DNA of 64,000 bases from Nitratiruptor sp. YY09-18 (lineage in GTDB: Bacteria; Campylobacterota; Campylobacteria; Campylobacterales; Nitratiruptoraceae): positions 1,240,001-1,304,000 of the forward strand of contig NZ_AP023065.1 of the NCBI RefSeq assembly GCF_016593235.1, in the 5' to 3' direction. Below are positions 17,564 to 26,867 of the stretch, one piece after another. The notes below the pieces were generated by a model that did no database searches, was not told the DNA's origin, and worked only from the letters and a program-made list of their open reading frames with translations. A program made the position numbers and the translations under genes. Position 1 is the first letter of the stretch; each line of letters starts with the position of its first letter.

Positions 17564-18795
17564 AATATATCTCGCAGCAGGTTTAAAAGTGGAGCAATTG
17601 TATCGACTTTGACTCTTTCATGCACAGAATGTGGGTTGATAATGTCTGGACCGATAGATGCTATCTGCATTGATGGGAATTTTTGTGCAAATATCGCGCA
17701 CTCAAGTCCTGCATGAATCGCTTTGAAAGAGACAGGATGTTTGGTAATTCTTTCATATTCTCTTGCTATCTCTTTTGCCAAAGGTGTGATAGAAGGCTTC
17801 CAGGCTGGATATATATCCACTATTTCTCTATCAAAGCCATCAAAAAAGCAGAGAGTCTCTTGAATAATTCTCTCAAGACCCTTATCACTGTTTGCACGGA
17901 CACTTATCTCAATCCTCAAAAGATTATCAATAAGAGTAGTTTTTGCAAGGTTCACACTTACTTGCGGAATGGCAAACTCTCTTTCCCATGCACGTACACC
18001 ATGTGCAAATGCACAAAGCAACTTTACAATAGCAAAATCTGCAACTCTTTTTTCTTCTGTTCTTTCAATGAGAAAATATTCACTATTTTGTAAAGACTCT
18101 TGTGTACAAATAACTGCTTGCAGATGAACTGGAATTGAGTTACGACGCTCTCCAGCTTCTATAGCAGCTACCTTTGCATCGGTTGCAAAATATGCAAACT
18201 CCTTGATAGCACTTGGGATATTTTTGTCAATATCGACCCCACTATGGCCTCCTGGGAAGTTACGAGCAGTAACTCTATAGAAATTACCTTCACACTCTTG
18301 CAAATCTACCTCTCTTTGCGCAACAATATCTGCACCACCAGCACATCCTACATATATCTGTCCAAACTCCTCACTATCGAGATTGATCATCTTCGTGGCT
18401 TGGAGGCGAAGTTCAAGATTCTTTGCACCAATAAGCCCTATCTCCTCATCATTTGTAAAGAGATATTCAGCCTCTTTGCCTTCTTCCATCAAAGCTAACA
18501 TCATGGCTACACCTATGCCATTGTCTGCTCCGAGGCTTGAGTTTTTTGCTAAAAGATATCCATCTTTTTCATATATTTCAATGTGCGGGGCCTCACCCAC
18601 ACAAACCATATCATAGTGCGATTGCAAACAGATATCGCGTTTTGAGCGGTAGCAGAGTATGTTGCCAGCCCTATCTACTTCATAGTGGTAACCGCAGCGT
18701 GAAGTAAATGTAGTGATAAACTCACGAAGGGCTCCGGTGTTGCCGGAGCAGTGAGGGATCTGTGTAATCTTTTTGAAGAGTTCAAGGATGCGCAT
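17560..18795 (-). CDS. pepD: aminoacyl-histidine dipeptidase (M20 family)
   Basis: A 411-residue di-zinc metallopeptidase that hydrolyses dipeptides such as Xaa-His. Metal and catalytic blocks are LQSHYDMVCVGE (first His and Asp), SSLGADNGIGVAMMLAL (bridging Asp), FTNDEEIGLIGA (catalytic Glu pair), MINLDSE and NFPGGHSGVDI. The C-terminus has AIHAGLECAIF and GPDIINPHSVHERV. It is shorter than E. coli PepD (485). It sits one base after the host-attachment-like gene. Confidence 0.92.
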   Translation of the reverse strand: MRILELFKKITQIPHCSGNTGALREFITTFTSRCGYHYEVDRAGNILCYRSKRDICLQSHYDMVCVGEAPHIEIYEKDGYLLAKNSSLGADNGIGVAMMLALMEEGKEAEYLFTNDEEIGLIGAKNLELRLQATKMINLDSEEFGQIYVGCAGGADIVAQREVDLQECEGNFYRVTARNFPGGHSGVDIDKNIPSAIKEFAYFATDAKVAAIEAGERRNSIPVHLQAVICTQESLQNSEYFLIERTEEKRVADFAIVKLLCAFAHGVRAWEREFAIPQVSVNLAKTTLIDNLLRIEISVRANSDKGLERIIQETLCFFDGFDREIVDIYPAWKPSITPLAKEIAREYERITKHPVSFKAIHAGLECAIFAQKFPSMQIASIGPDIINPHSVHERVKVDTIAPLLNLLRDIL

Positions 18796-19277
18796 TAAAA
18801 ATGCTTACCCTTTTGTTGAAAAATGTCAGGAAGTTTATTCTTATCAGTCTTTGTCAAATCCTCTTCTACATAGCGAAAGAGTTTTTCTTTGGCTTCTGGC
18901 TTGACTCGCTCCCAGACTCTTGCAAAAATTGTTTGTGGAAGAGCAAGAAAATATTTTGGAGGATTAGTCTCAGTAACAATGTTGCTAATATCATTTGCTA
19001 GTACTTTTATCACATCTTCTTCCATCTTTTTTTCTAGTTCATGATGCTCACCGGCATTACCGCCCATTTTCCCTGCATCTGCTTTGAAGCGTCCAGCCTC
19101 ATCTGTAACGATATCTTTGAGTTTCCAGTGAGCTTCTACATAATCGATTGCATTGATTTGATCGAGTTTGATATTTTGTGGTTTGAGTCCAGCTTCTGCT
19201 TCTAAATCTCTTGGGTTTGCTTTGTAAACTTTCATTTCTCCCAAGTTTGCAACGATTACGATATCACCAACTTTCAT
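18795..19277 (-). CDS. host attachment-like protein (PF10116 type)
   Basis: A 160-residue soluble protein beginning MKVGDIVIVANLGEMKVYK, which resembles the Host_attach family (first described as the AtsE attachment protein of Agrobacterium). Conserved features are the early beta strands, the Gly-rich GRFKADAGKMGGNAGEHHELEKK stretch, and the late FLALPQTIFARVWERV helix. The real cellular role is unknown in most bacteria; the name should not be taken as evidence of host interaction here. Confidence 0.75.
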   Translation of the reverse strand: MKVGDIVIVANLGEMKVYKANPRDLEAEAGLKPQNIKLDQINAIDYVEAHWKLKDIVTDEAGRFKADAGKMGGNAGEHHELEKKMEEDVIKVLANDISNIVTETNPPKYFLALPQTIFARVWERVKPEAKEKLFRYVEEDLTKTDKNKLPDIFQQKGKHF

Positions 19278-19300
19278 GCACTATCCTTTTTTCTTTTATT

Positions 19301-19864
19301 CTATCTCTTTTTCTTTGAATTTTTACTAAATGAGCGAATAAAGAGGATAATAATAGCAATTTCTATAAAAAGCAAGAGGAAGTGTAGAGTATAAACCTGC
19401 TGCTCTTTGGGTGCTACATATATTTTATAAAAGACAAAACTAGCAACCATACCTGCAAGATAGCCTATCTGTTTGGCAATATCCACTTTTGTAAGAGCCA
19501 ATGCCTTTTTGACTATAAGCGTTTCAGCCCTCATCAAATATGCCCCAAACATAAAAGTAATTTGGTATCCTGCATAAACAAGAAGTGCTGTCATATATGT
19601 ATATGGCTTGATGAGAAAGAAAATAATGAGAAGAAGCATAATAAATTCAACCAAAAGGCCTATTTGAAAATAGCGCTTGATATTGAGAAGCACATCATAA
19701 AATTTTGCGATGACAAGCATACCAATTGCCAATAAAATACCTCCAAGTGAGTAGATAGAAGGCTCCAAAGGAGTGTAAATAACAAATATGGTACCGACCG
19801 AGAGGCCGGTGAAGAGGGAATTGAAAAATTTATAGGAGAGGTAGGTTTTGAGACGTAATCTCAA
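19301..19864 (-). CDS. hypothetical polytopic membrane protein
   Basis: A 187-residue protein with about five or six hydrophobic helices separated by short basic loops and a Lys/Arg-rich C-terminus (SKNSKKKR), implying a cytoplasmic tail. It overlaps the TonB-dependent receptor gene by 4 bases, so it belongs to the same operon as the receptor and cobO. A transport role linked to the receptor is possible but there is no diagnostic motif. Confidence 0.7.
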   Translation of the reverse strand: MRLRLKTYLSYKFFNSLFTGLSVGTIFVIYTPLEPSIYSLGGILLAIGMLVIAKFYDVLLNIKRYFQIGLLVEFIMLLLIIFFLIKPYTYMTALLVYAGYQITFMFGAYLMRAETLIVKKALALTKVDIAKQIGYLAGMVASFVFYKIYVAPKEQQVYTLHFLLLFIEIAIIILFIRSFSKNSKKKR

Positions 19865-21717
19865 AAGGTTCCTTTGATACCTATATAGAAGCTTTGTGGC
19901 TCGCTCCCATATCCATACACTTCTTGGTATCTTTTATCAAAGAGGTTGTGCACCAATATATAGCCTTTGAAATGTTGTGCAAATTGGTGAGAAAGAGACA
20001 AATTGACTACATTGTATTTGCCTGTCTGTTTTGTTTGTGCAGCATCATCATAGCGAGACCCTACATAGTAGCCATTGATGTTGATAGTATGCTCACTACT
20101 TGGATACCATGTAAGAGAGTAGTTGTAGCGATGTCTTGCTCTTCTTGGAAGTGGATTTTTGCCTGGATCTTTTGGGCTTAGGTATGTAGCACCAAGCTCT
20201 AGATAGAGGCTATTCCCAAGTGCTCTTTTGTAGCTTGCTTCTATTCCTTTGAATTTGCTCGTACCGCCATAGTTTTTATAGTACTCATCACCCCATGTAT
20301 TACTATCTGGATCGTACCAATTTATGAGATCTTTGACCCTCTCTTCAAAGTATACTAGCTTTGCGCCATATCCTTGCACACCAATATCGTAGCTGGTCGT
20401 TTTTTCTGGCTGGAGATTGAAATTGGAAACTCCCCAAGGATTGATCATCTTTATCTGATTTGGCACATTATAGGCTTTGCCAGCATTTGCGAAGAAGGAG
20501 AGGTTGGCAAGGTTATACTTTGCACCTATTTTTCCAGTTACTTGATTGTCAAATTTGTCATAACTATCGTAGCGGATATTCTCTTGCAAAATTAACTTAT
20601 CAAATCTATTGGAATTTGTAAGATAGATATATCTATCATCATAGTCTATCTGCCCACTGGTAGCGGTAGTTTGTGCGAAGCTACTCTTATATCTTTGCAG
20701 CCCTGCTCCAAACTGCATAGTACCACCATAGTTGAGAGTATCTCTTAACTCAATATTACCCGTTTTTCCTTCATAGCTGTTTACTCCCCAGGTAGCATCT
20801 GGAAATTCACGGTTGGTCGTGGTTGTATCAATATGAAGATCGAGCGTATGATTGTGCAAAGATTTTGTCGCATTTGTATAGAATGCATGGTAGCGATAGA
20901 TATCGTTGTAGCGAGAATTTGGATCTGGTGCATAGGTGGTAGGATTGTATCCATCAGCTTGATTGTATGCGCTGATTATATTCATACCACTCTCTACTAT
21001 TAAATTATCATCTTTGTATCCGACTTTTGCTCTTACATTTCTATTGATATAACCATCAGCTTCATAGTCTCGCGGATCTTTGTTATAAGGCGTAATTGCA
21101 GAAAATCCGTCAGTTTTATAAAAATCAAAATCTAATCCATAAAAGATTTTATCATGTTTCTTTACAATTGAAAGAGCACTTTGGACTGTATGAAAACTCC
21201 CATAATTTACATCTATACTTGTATGCTCTTTGTCATTTGTAATGATATTGACCACACCAGCTGCAGCGTCTGAACCCCAGATACCACTTTGTGCTCCTTT
21301 GATAATTTCAACTCTTTTGACATTGTTTAAAAGCAGATGTTCAGATGATGGGCCATTGAAATTTGATGGATCGTTAAATCTCACTCCATCGATAAGAATA
21401 AGGAGTTTGTCGTTTGAAAGACCACGAAGATAGATATTGTTAACTTTTCCTACTCCCCCATTTGCAGCCTGGGATGAGCCTGTGATGTAGTGCAGAAGTT
21501 GTGGAAGTGTGCGTATACCCTTCTCATCTAGTTCTTGTGCGTCAATTATCTCTATATCATCAGTAACATCCTCTACATCTTCTGCAATCTTTTGTGCACT
21601 GACAACAATTTTCTCGATCGACTCAACTCTAGCTGCTTGCGCATTGAGATTTACTACAGAGACTGTAGCAGCGATTGCAGCAAGAGAGAAGTATCTCTTT
21701 TTGAATCCTTTTGCCAT
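19861..21717 (-). CDS. TonB-dependent outer-membrane receptor, BtuB-like
   Basis: A 618-residue 22-strand barrel receptor. A signal peptide (LAAIAATVSVVNLNAQA) is followed by a TonB box (EKIVVSAQK), a plug domain with NNIYLRGLSNDKLLILIDGVRF and GAQSGIWGSDAAAGVVNIIT, and a barrel ending in YIGIKGTF with terminal Phe, as needed for BAM assembly. The size fits the vitamin B12 receptor BtuB. The gene immediately upstream encodes corrinoid adenosyltransferase, supporting a corrinoid substrate. The 36-base gap upstream is too short for a cobalamin riboswitch, so any control acts earlier in the operon. Confidence 0.87.
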   Translation of the reverse strand: MAKGFKKRYFSLAAIAATVSVVNLNAQAARVESIEKIVVSAQKIAEDVEDVTDDIEIIDAQELDEKGIRTLPQLLHYITGSSQAANGGVGKVNNIYLRGLSNDKLLILIDGVRFNDPSNFNGPSSEHLLLNNVKRVEIIKGAQSGIWGSDAAAGVVNIITNDKEHTSIDVNYGSFHTVQSALSIVKKHDKIFYGLDFDFYKTDGFSAITPYNKDPRDYEADGYINRNVRAKVGYKDDNLIVESGMNIISAYNQADGYNPTTYAPDPNSRYNDIYRYHAFYTNATKSLHNHTLDLHIDTTTTNREFPDATWGVNSYEGKTGNIELRDTLNYGGTMQFGAGLQRYKSSFAQTTATSGQIDYDDRYIYLTNSNRFDKLILQENIRYDSYDKFDNQVTGKIGAKYNLANLSFFANAGKAYNVPNQIKMINPWGVSNFNLQPEKTTSYDIGVQGYGAKLVYFEERVKDLINWYDPDSNTWGDEYYKNYGGTSKFKGIEASYKRALGNSLYLELGATYLSPKDPGKNPLPRRARHRYNYSLTWYPSSEHTININGYYVGSRYDDAAQTKQTGKYNVVNLSLSHQFAQHFKGYILVHNLFDKRYQEVYGYGSEPQSFYIGIKGTF

Positions 21718-21753
21718 TTTCTCTCCTTTTATGTATTTGAAGAGGCAATTATA

Positions 21754-22245
21754 CTAAAACTCAAATCCTTTGCGTGCCTGGACTCCCCTGTCAAAATAGT
21801 GCTTTATTTTCCTCATCTCTGTCACAAGGTCTGCTTTGTCTATAAGCTTTTGCGTAGCTCCGCGTCCTGTTAAAACAAGTTCACATTTCGCTTGCTCCAT
21901 AAGAGATAGAAGATCATCTTCACTCAACAATCCAAAATGCATCGCTACTATGATCTCGTCTAATACAATCAAATCATAATTTTTATGCAATGCTTCCTGA
22001 GCACGTGCATACTGTCTCTTTGCCATCGCAAGCTGCTCTTTGCTTGGTTTGTCAAAAATGAATTTCCCATCCCACTCTCTGTCTACCTCAATACCCAAAG
22101 AGGTGAGGATATCGATCTCACTGGTTTGCATTCCTTTCATAAACTGCATAAAAAGGAGATGTTTTCCCGCTCCTTTTGCTCTTATTGCAAGCCCAATGGC
22201 TGCAGTCGTTTTACCCTTACCATCACCTGTATAAATCTGAATCAT
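21754..22245 (-). CDS. cobO: cob(I)yrinic acid a,c-diamide adenosyltransferase
   Basis: A 163-residue CobO/BtuR/CobA-type ATP:corrinoid adenosyltransferase that attaches the adenosyl group to cobalt. The P-loop GDGKGKTTAA begins at residue 7, and LIVLDEIIVAMHFGLL is the Walker B-like block. GVQARKGFEF is the family's C-terminal signature. It precedes the BtuB-like receptor and overlaps the upstream secreted-protein gene by 4 bases. Cobalamin-dependent metH lies about 5 kb away. Confidence 0.95.
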   Translation of the reverse strand: MIQIYTGDGKGKTTAAIGLAIRAKGAGKHLLFMQFMKGMQTSEIDILTSLGIEVDREWDGKFIFDKPSKEQLAMAKRQYARAQEALHKNYDLIVLDEIIVAMHFGLLSEDDLLSLMEQAKCELVLTGRGATQKLIDKADLVTEMRKIKHYFDRGVQARKGFEF

Positions 22246-22853
22246 TGGACCACTTCAATGACAATATCATCATAGTAAGCTTGCGATTTTCCCGAAGATA
22301 TAACTCCCACGCCGCCTGGTCTTACTTTGAGATGGAAGAGTTTTGCCACTTCACGATTATCTAAAAAAATTGTTGCTTTGTCATTGCAAAAAGCAACTTT
22401 GAGCGAATGGGGATGGATATTATTTGGCAGTTTTTTTGATAAGAGGATTTTTGGCTCTTTATTTTTAATCTCTTCTACTATAAGCTTTCTGTTTTTAAAA
22501 TCGATACTTACTGCATAGTAGTTTTTACGATCTCTTGCTCGAAATATCACTCCTGCATTCTCTTTACTTGAGAGTATAGTCTGACAGCTACCATTTGTAA
22601 AATAGTATTGATTCGTAAAGAAGAGATTTTTTTGCTCGAATTTGCTCCCGCGTGGATATTTTACAAAAAGCTGTTTCTTACCGTTTACTTCCCAAATACC
22701 GGGAAAGGATTTCCCACTACAACTTACTATCCATCCAACAGGCAATTCACCTTTGGTTACATGTTTAAAATCAACCTTGATAACCTTTTTGGCATGTGTA
22801 CAATCTGCAAAGAGCATTAGTGTTGCTATAAGCATTCCTAGTATATATCGCAT
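22242..22853 (-). CDS. secreted beta-sandwich protein (DUF1080/LamG-like)
   Basis: A 203-residue exported protein with a signal peptide ending LFADCTHA. The body is beta-rich with the run NAGVIFRARDRKNYYAVSID and later VGVISSGKSQAYYDDIVIEV, a pattern of concanavalin-like lectin/glucanase sandwiches of the DUF1080 (3-keto-disaccharide hydrolase) type. Catalysis is not evident. It is the first gene of the unit with cobO and the receptor, which may be coincidental. Confidence 0.65.
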   Translation of the reverse strand: MRYILGMLIATLMLFADCTHAKKVIKVDFKHVTKGELPVGWIVSCSGKSFPGIWEVNGKKQLFVKYPRGSKFEQKNLFFTNQYYFTNGSCQTILSSKENAGVIFRARDRKNYYAVSIDFKNRKLIVEEIKNKEPKILLSKKLPNNIHPHSLKVAFCNDKATIFLDNREVAKLFHLKVRPGGVGVISSGKSQAYYDDIVIEVVQ

Positions 22854-22910
22854 CTCTTACTCCTTCTTTTTTGCTATTATAACTCTTTTGAGATCTATTG
22901 AAGGAAAAAA

Positions 22911-23600
22911 ATGCACATTCTCTTTGCTCCAAGCGAAGCCAAAATACAAGGTGGCTATGAATCCAAAATACAATTTTGCTTTGATATAGAGCGTAGGCCA
23001 ATACTGCAAAAATATGATGATGTTATCAAAAACGGTACACTTGAAGAGAAACTCAAACTTTTTGGTACAAAAGAGCCGGTGGAAGTAGATATATTCAACT
23101 CCCCTACCAAAAAAGCCATAGAACGCTATCATGGTGTAGCGTATGAATACTTAGACTACGCCTCTCTCCATCCTTTGCATCAAGAGTTTATCGACAATCA
23201 TCTCATAATCTTTTCTAATCTCTTTGGACCTTTGTGTGCAAGAGATCTTATTCCTTTCTATAAGCTCAAGCAAGGAGAAGCAGTAGGTGGTATAAAGCCA
23301 GAAAAGTTCTATGCACCACTTTGTAAAAATCTTCATCTAGATAGTGAAATATTGGATCTACGGGCAGGATACTATGAGAAATTTTATAAGCCTGCTTTTG
23401 CTGTAAAAATGAAATTTATAAAAAACGGCAAAGTAGTAAGCCACTGGGCAAAAGCTTATCGTGGAATGGTTTTGCGTCAAATTGCAATACATAATATTGA
23501 CAGCTTCAAAAAACTTCGTGATTTTACTTTTGAGGGACTAAGACTCAAAGAGATTATAAGTAAGAAAAATGAAGAGATTTGGGTTATGGAGATAATATAG
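22911..23600 (+). CDS. yaaA: YaaA-like peroxide stress protein (DUF328/UPF0246)
   Basis: A 229-residue protein of the YaaA family, which in E. coli lowers intracellular free iron and limits DNA damage under peroxide. Family blocks are HILFAPSEAK at the start, SPTKKAIERYHGVAYEYLDY, SNLFGPLCARDLIPFYKLKQG and LDLRAGYYEKFYKP. It is divergent from the secreted-protein gene and followed directly by a 53-residue membrane protein whose ATG abuts its stop. Confidence 0.85.
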   Translation: MHILFAPSEAKIQGGYESKIQFCFDIERRPILQKYDDVIKNGTLEEKLKLFGTKEPVEVDIFNSPTKKAIERYHGVAYEYLDYASLHPLHQEFIDNHLIIFSNLFGPLCARDLIPFYKLKQGEAVGGIKPEKFYAPLCKNLHLDSEILDLRAGYYEKFYKPAFAVKMKFIKNGKVVSHWAKAYRGMVLRQIAIHNIDSFKKLRDFTFEGLRLKEIISKKNEEIWVMEII

Positions 23601-23762
23601 ATGTGTTTGATAATTACACTTTTGTTTTTGGCTCTTGCAGTATGGTCAAGTCTGCATGCAGACTATATCGCAGCTTTGCTCTATGGTGCAATTGCCCTTG
23701 TTTTTGGTTTGCTCTTAGTATGGAACATCAAGAAAACATGGAAAGATCACCACAAAATTTGA
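23601..23762 (+). CDS. small two-helix membrane protein
   Basis: A 53-codon gene beginning with the ATG at 23601, immediately after the TAG of yaaA. The protein runs MCLIITLLFLALAVWSSL, a short HADY turn, a second helix ALLYGAIALVFGLLLVW, and a basic tail NIKKTWKDHHKI. This is two transmembrane helices with a positive C-terminus inside the cell. It overlaps the convergent mutY end by 35 bases. The compact helical-hairpin composition supports a real gene. Confidence 0.65.
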   Translation: MCLIITLLFLALAVWSSLHADYIAALLYGAIALVFGLLLVWNIKKTWKDHHKI

Positions 23763-24651
23763 GAGCCTTTTTGACAAGTGTCGGCAGATGAGCTGTTTTG
23801 GCTTCTTCTAGATCCATCCAGACTAGCTCTCCTTCAGCTTCCTCTTTGTAGCAATAAACTGTAATAGCAAACTTGGTGTAATTATGTTTAAATGATCCAA
23901 GGAGCAATTCTTTTCTTTTCGCTACAGGTAAGAGGAGCATACCCTTATACATGGAGCCTTTAGAAGGTGTGAGAGCGATTCTTTTATTTCTTACACAAAG
24001 GGCATAGTGAAGATCTAGCTTTTCATACTCTCTCTTGCCTTTGCTCCAAAACTTTAACGGATCATTTTTCCCTTCACACTCTTTTTGGAGTGGACATACC
24101 TCACAGAGTGGATTTGTAGCACACACAAGACTGCCAAGATCCATGAGAGCTAAGTTGTGCTCTTTAGGAGAGGCTTTATTTAAAAACTCGCTAGCTTTTT
24201 GCCATACCTCTTTTTGCGAGCCAGTAAGTGCAAAGAAGCGCCGCAAAACCCGCTCAATATTTACATCCACTACAGCAACAGGCTGGTTATATGCAAATGA
24301 AGCGATTGCATGAGCAGTATATTTGCCTATTCCAGGTAGCTTTTGTAACTCCTGTATACTTTGAGGTAAAGTTGCTACAAGATTGGCTACCTTCTTCATT
24401 GCAAGTGCTCTGCGATAATATCCAAGCCCGCTCCACTGAGCTAAGAGCTCCTCATCACTTGCCATGCGAAGGCTCTGAAGTGCAGGAAACTTTTGCAAAA
24501 ACGGCTCATACTTTTGCAAGACTCGCTCTACCTGCGTTTGTTGCAGCATTATTTCGCTTACATAGATCTCATAAGGATCAGAAGTCTTGCGCCATGGTAG
24601 TTCATGGCGCCCATACTGTTTGAACCACTCAAGCAGTGTTAACTTGTTCAT
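23728..24651 (-). CDS. mutY: A/G-specific adenine glycosylase
   Basis: A 307-residue MutY that removes adenine mispaired with 8-oxoguanine. LPWRKTSDPYEIYVSEIMLQQTQV holds the catalytic Glu, LPGIGKYTAHAIASFAYN the helix-hairpin-helix, and VVDVNIERVLRR the catalytic Asp. The 4Fe-4S loop is C-x6-C-x2-C-x5-C (CATNPLCEVCPLQKEC). The C-terminal NUDIX-like 8-oxoG recognition domain is shorter than in E. coli but present. Confidence 0.96.
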   Translation of the reverse strand: MNKLTLLEWFKQYGRHELPWRKTSDPYEIYVSEIMLQQTQVERVLQKYEPFLQKFPALQSLRMASDEELLAQWSGLGYYRRALAMKKVANLVATLPQSIQELQKLPGIGKYTAHAIASFAYNQPVAVVDVNIERVLRRFFALTGSQKEVWQKASEFLNKASPKEHNLALMDLGSLVCATNPLCEVCPLQKECEGKNDPLKFWSKGKREYEKLDLHYALCVRNKRIALTPSKGSMYKGMLLLPVAKRKELLLGSFKHNYTKFAITVYCYKEEAEGELVWMDLEEAKTAHLPTLVKKALKFCGDLSMFS

Positions 24652-24664
24652 GATTGCAATACAA

Positions 24665-26776
24665 TTATGGCTTGTTTACAACACCCATAAAAAGAGGTGT
24701 TGAAGTTTTATTATGTACTATCATAAATGCAAAAGGTCTATCGCAATAAAAAGTATAAACAGGTGGTACTCCTGCAATCTCTGTGACAACTGTAGCAGTA
24801 GCTGCTGCAGCTTCACTTCCCTCTTCTGTCACTTCTATGAAAGTTTTGTGAAAAAAACCTCCAACATAGAGATTGGCATTTGGATCGATAGGTCTGCCAA
24901 GCGATGAGAGATCAGCATGTACAGGATCAAAAATATCTTCAATTCCTAAAGCTTGTAAAGCTTCAGTGATATTCTTCGTTCCCCATGTAAGTTTAAATTT
25001 TGGTACCTTCAAACGTACATCAATCTCCTCTCTTTTTGCTCTTACAATCTGTTGCATAGAGGTTTTGGACAACTTTTCTAAAAGTTCCTCAATAGCAAAA
25101 TCTTCATTTGGCAAAAAGAACCACATGCTAAGCTCTTCATTTTTATACGGTAACTCCAGAGCCCGAAATCCCTGCATCTGGCTTACATTAAACTCCCCTT
25201 GTGCTTTCATCATATCCGCCTCAACACTCTCACCAAATGGAGCAATATAAAAAGGCTCTTTAGCTGTTTTTGATTTGTTAAACTCTCTTTGCCATTTTCC
25301 ATAAAAATAGAGAGCATTAACAAGCACCATTCTTGTCTTTGGTTTTACTGAACCTGGTGGTAAAAGGTCTTTGATCTTCTCTTGCGTCTTGTTTGTAACC
25401 CACTTATTTATCTCTTTGCGCATCTCTTCACTTTTTTCTAAGAAATTTGCACTATATATGGACGCATCAAAAAGATCTTCTATCAAATAGCGATAACTCT
25501 TATAAAGATGAAACTTTTGCTCTACCCATGCAGCATTGGCAGTAGCAAATGTTGCATTATGCACTTGCAGCTTCTTTTGCAATGCTGCATATGAAGCAGC
25601 CAGTGCAAAATCTGGAGGATAGCCAAAAGCTCTTGCTATTTGCACCCGACTCTCATTGCTGGCTCCAAAATAGAGCATATTCATGACTCCAGCAATACTC
25701 AAAGGGGATATGAAGAGATTTTGCCTGTGATAGAGCTGCTGCGATAGACGTAGACCAAATCGGTAGATAGATGCTGCTAATTTTGAAACATTGGTCTCTT
25801 TAACGATTTCACATGCTCCAATATGCAAAAAGCGCGCCTGGGAATCTGCTCGAAGAGCACAGTAGTTGGGATAAGTCTTTTCTCTTGGCTCACAAGGAGT
25901 TGTAATACACTCAACCTGTTTGAATCCACACACAGGAGCTTGCAGTTCATCTTCACAAGATACTATCTGCTGTAGCAATACAATATCTTGTGAATTACCA
26001 TAATCAAAAACCAACTTTTTCGTATCTTTGCTCACCGCAAATGCAGCTATGTAGTAGGCCATATCTGCAGTTCCAAATGCTGGCTTGATGATTTTTACTG
26101 GTATCTTGATTACACCATCAAAAAACTGTGGATCTTCAAAAACAATCCGGTTGGATCCGCTCGTTTGGACTATTTTATAAAGAACTAGTTTATAAGTTGA
26201 ATAATCTAGAAGATAATCAAAACCTGCTTCTTTGGCGTCTTGGAAATTTGTAAAAATCTGATATTGCGGAAGATCTTTATATTTGTGGTTTCGCTTGAAA
26301 TCTAGATATTTTATAGCTCCTTGAGAAAACTCAATTGCATTTTCTTCAATCTTATAGTTGAAAAAACCCAAATCTGCATAGCGAAAATACTCCCCAGGTT
26401 TAACAGGGAGCAGTTTATAGACTCTCTTTTTTTGTGCATTTGCTGAAACAGTAATAAAATCAAACCGTGTATCGCCATCGTTATCAAAATCTCCAATATA
26501 GTAAAAGAGCCATACTGCAGGCATATCACATGACCCATCTATCCTCTTCCATCCAAAAACGTTACCACGCGTTGGCGTGACACCAAATAGTTTATAACAG
26601 TTTCCTTGTGGTGTCTCATAGACCCAATTGGAAGCACTATTTTGTACCTTTTTTGGAGAGAGCGCATAGTATTTAAATTCTCCAGACAGATCAAATCTTT
26701 TGTCTTGCAAATGCAGAGCATTCACTGTAGCAAATAGTGAAGAGAAGATAAATAAAGAGAGCCATAGATATCTCAC
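24665..26776 (-). CDS. secreted Kazal-like plus serpin protease inhibitor
   Basis: A 703-residue exported protein with three parts. After a signal peptide (about 1-20), residues 21-270 form an unrecognised beta-rich region with a calcium-loop-like DFDNDGDTRFD near 97-107. Residues 274-322 are a Kazal-like domain with exactly six Cys (274, 283, 290, 295, 306, 322) and the PVCG ... TYPNYCAL signature. Residues 325-703 are a full serpin. The reactive loop has an inhibitory hinge (EEGSEAAAATATVV, 651-664); counting 14 from Gly653 places P1-P1' at Ile667-Ala668, suggesting an elastase-like target. The gene is a single unit beside mutY. Two inhibitor types in one polypeptide would protect the cell surface or periplasm from proteases. 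Confidence 0.88.
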   Translation of the reverse strand: MRYLWLSLFIFSSLFATVNALHLQDKRFDLSGEFKYYALSPKKVQNSASNWVYETPQGNCYKLFGVTPTRGNVFGWKRIDGSCDMPAVWLFYYIGDFDNDGDTRFDFITVSANAQKKRVYKLLPVKPGEYFRYADLGFFNYKIEENAIEFSQGAIKYLDFKRNHKYKDLPQYQIFTNFQDAKEAGFDYLLDYSTYKLVLYKIVQTSGSNRIVFEDPQFFDGVIKIPVKIIKPAFGTADMAYYIAAFAVSKDTKKLVFDYGNSQDIVLLQQIVSCEDELQAPVCGFKQVECITTPCEPREKTYPNYCALRADSQARFLHIGACEIVKETNVSKLAASIYRFGLRLSQQLYHRQNLFISPLSIAGVMNMLYFGASNESRVQIARAFGYPPDFALAASYAALQKKLQVHNATFATANAAWVEQKFHLYKSYRYLIEDLFDASIYSANFLEKSEEMRKEINKWVTNKTQEKIKDLLPPGSVKPKTRMVLVNALYFYGKWQREFNKSKTAKEPFYIAPFGESVEADMMKAQGEFNVSQMQGFRALELPYKNEELSMWFFLPNEDFAIEELLEKLSKTSMQQIVRAKREEIDVRLKVPKFKLTWGTKNITEALQALGIEDIFDPVHADLSSLGRPIDPNANLYVGGFFHKTFIEVTEEGSEAAAATATVVTEIAGVPPVYTFYCDRPFAFMIVHNKTSTPLFMGVVNKP

Positions 26777-26867
26777 AATTGATCCTTTGCAAGGGGATAT
26801 AGATCATTATACCTTACATTTGGAATCAAAAAATGGAGAAGTAGATGGGGAAAAATCCCAAAAAGAT

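Noticed and set aside
18729-18745. GC-rich hairpin CTCCGG...CCGGAG as terminator
   Set aside because: It lies inside the pepD coding region with no U-tract and is explained by codon content.
19861-22300. Cobalamin riboswitch before the BtuB-like receptor, cobO or metH
   Set aside because: The gaps upstream are 36, 0 and 57 bases, too short for a B12 riboswitch, and no B12-box-like pattern was seen.
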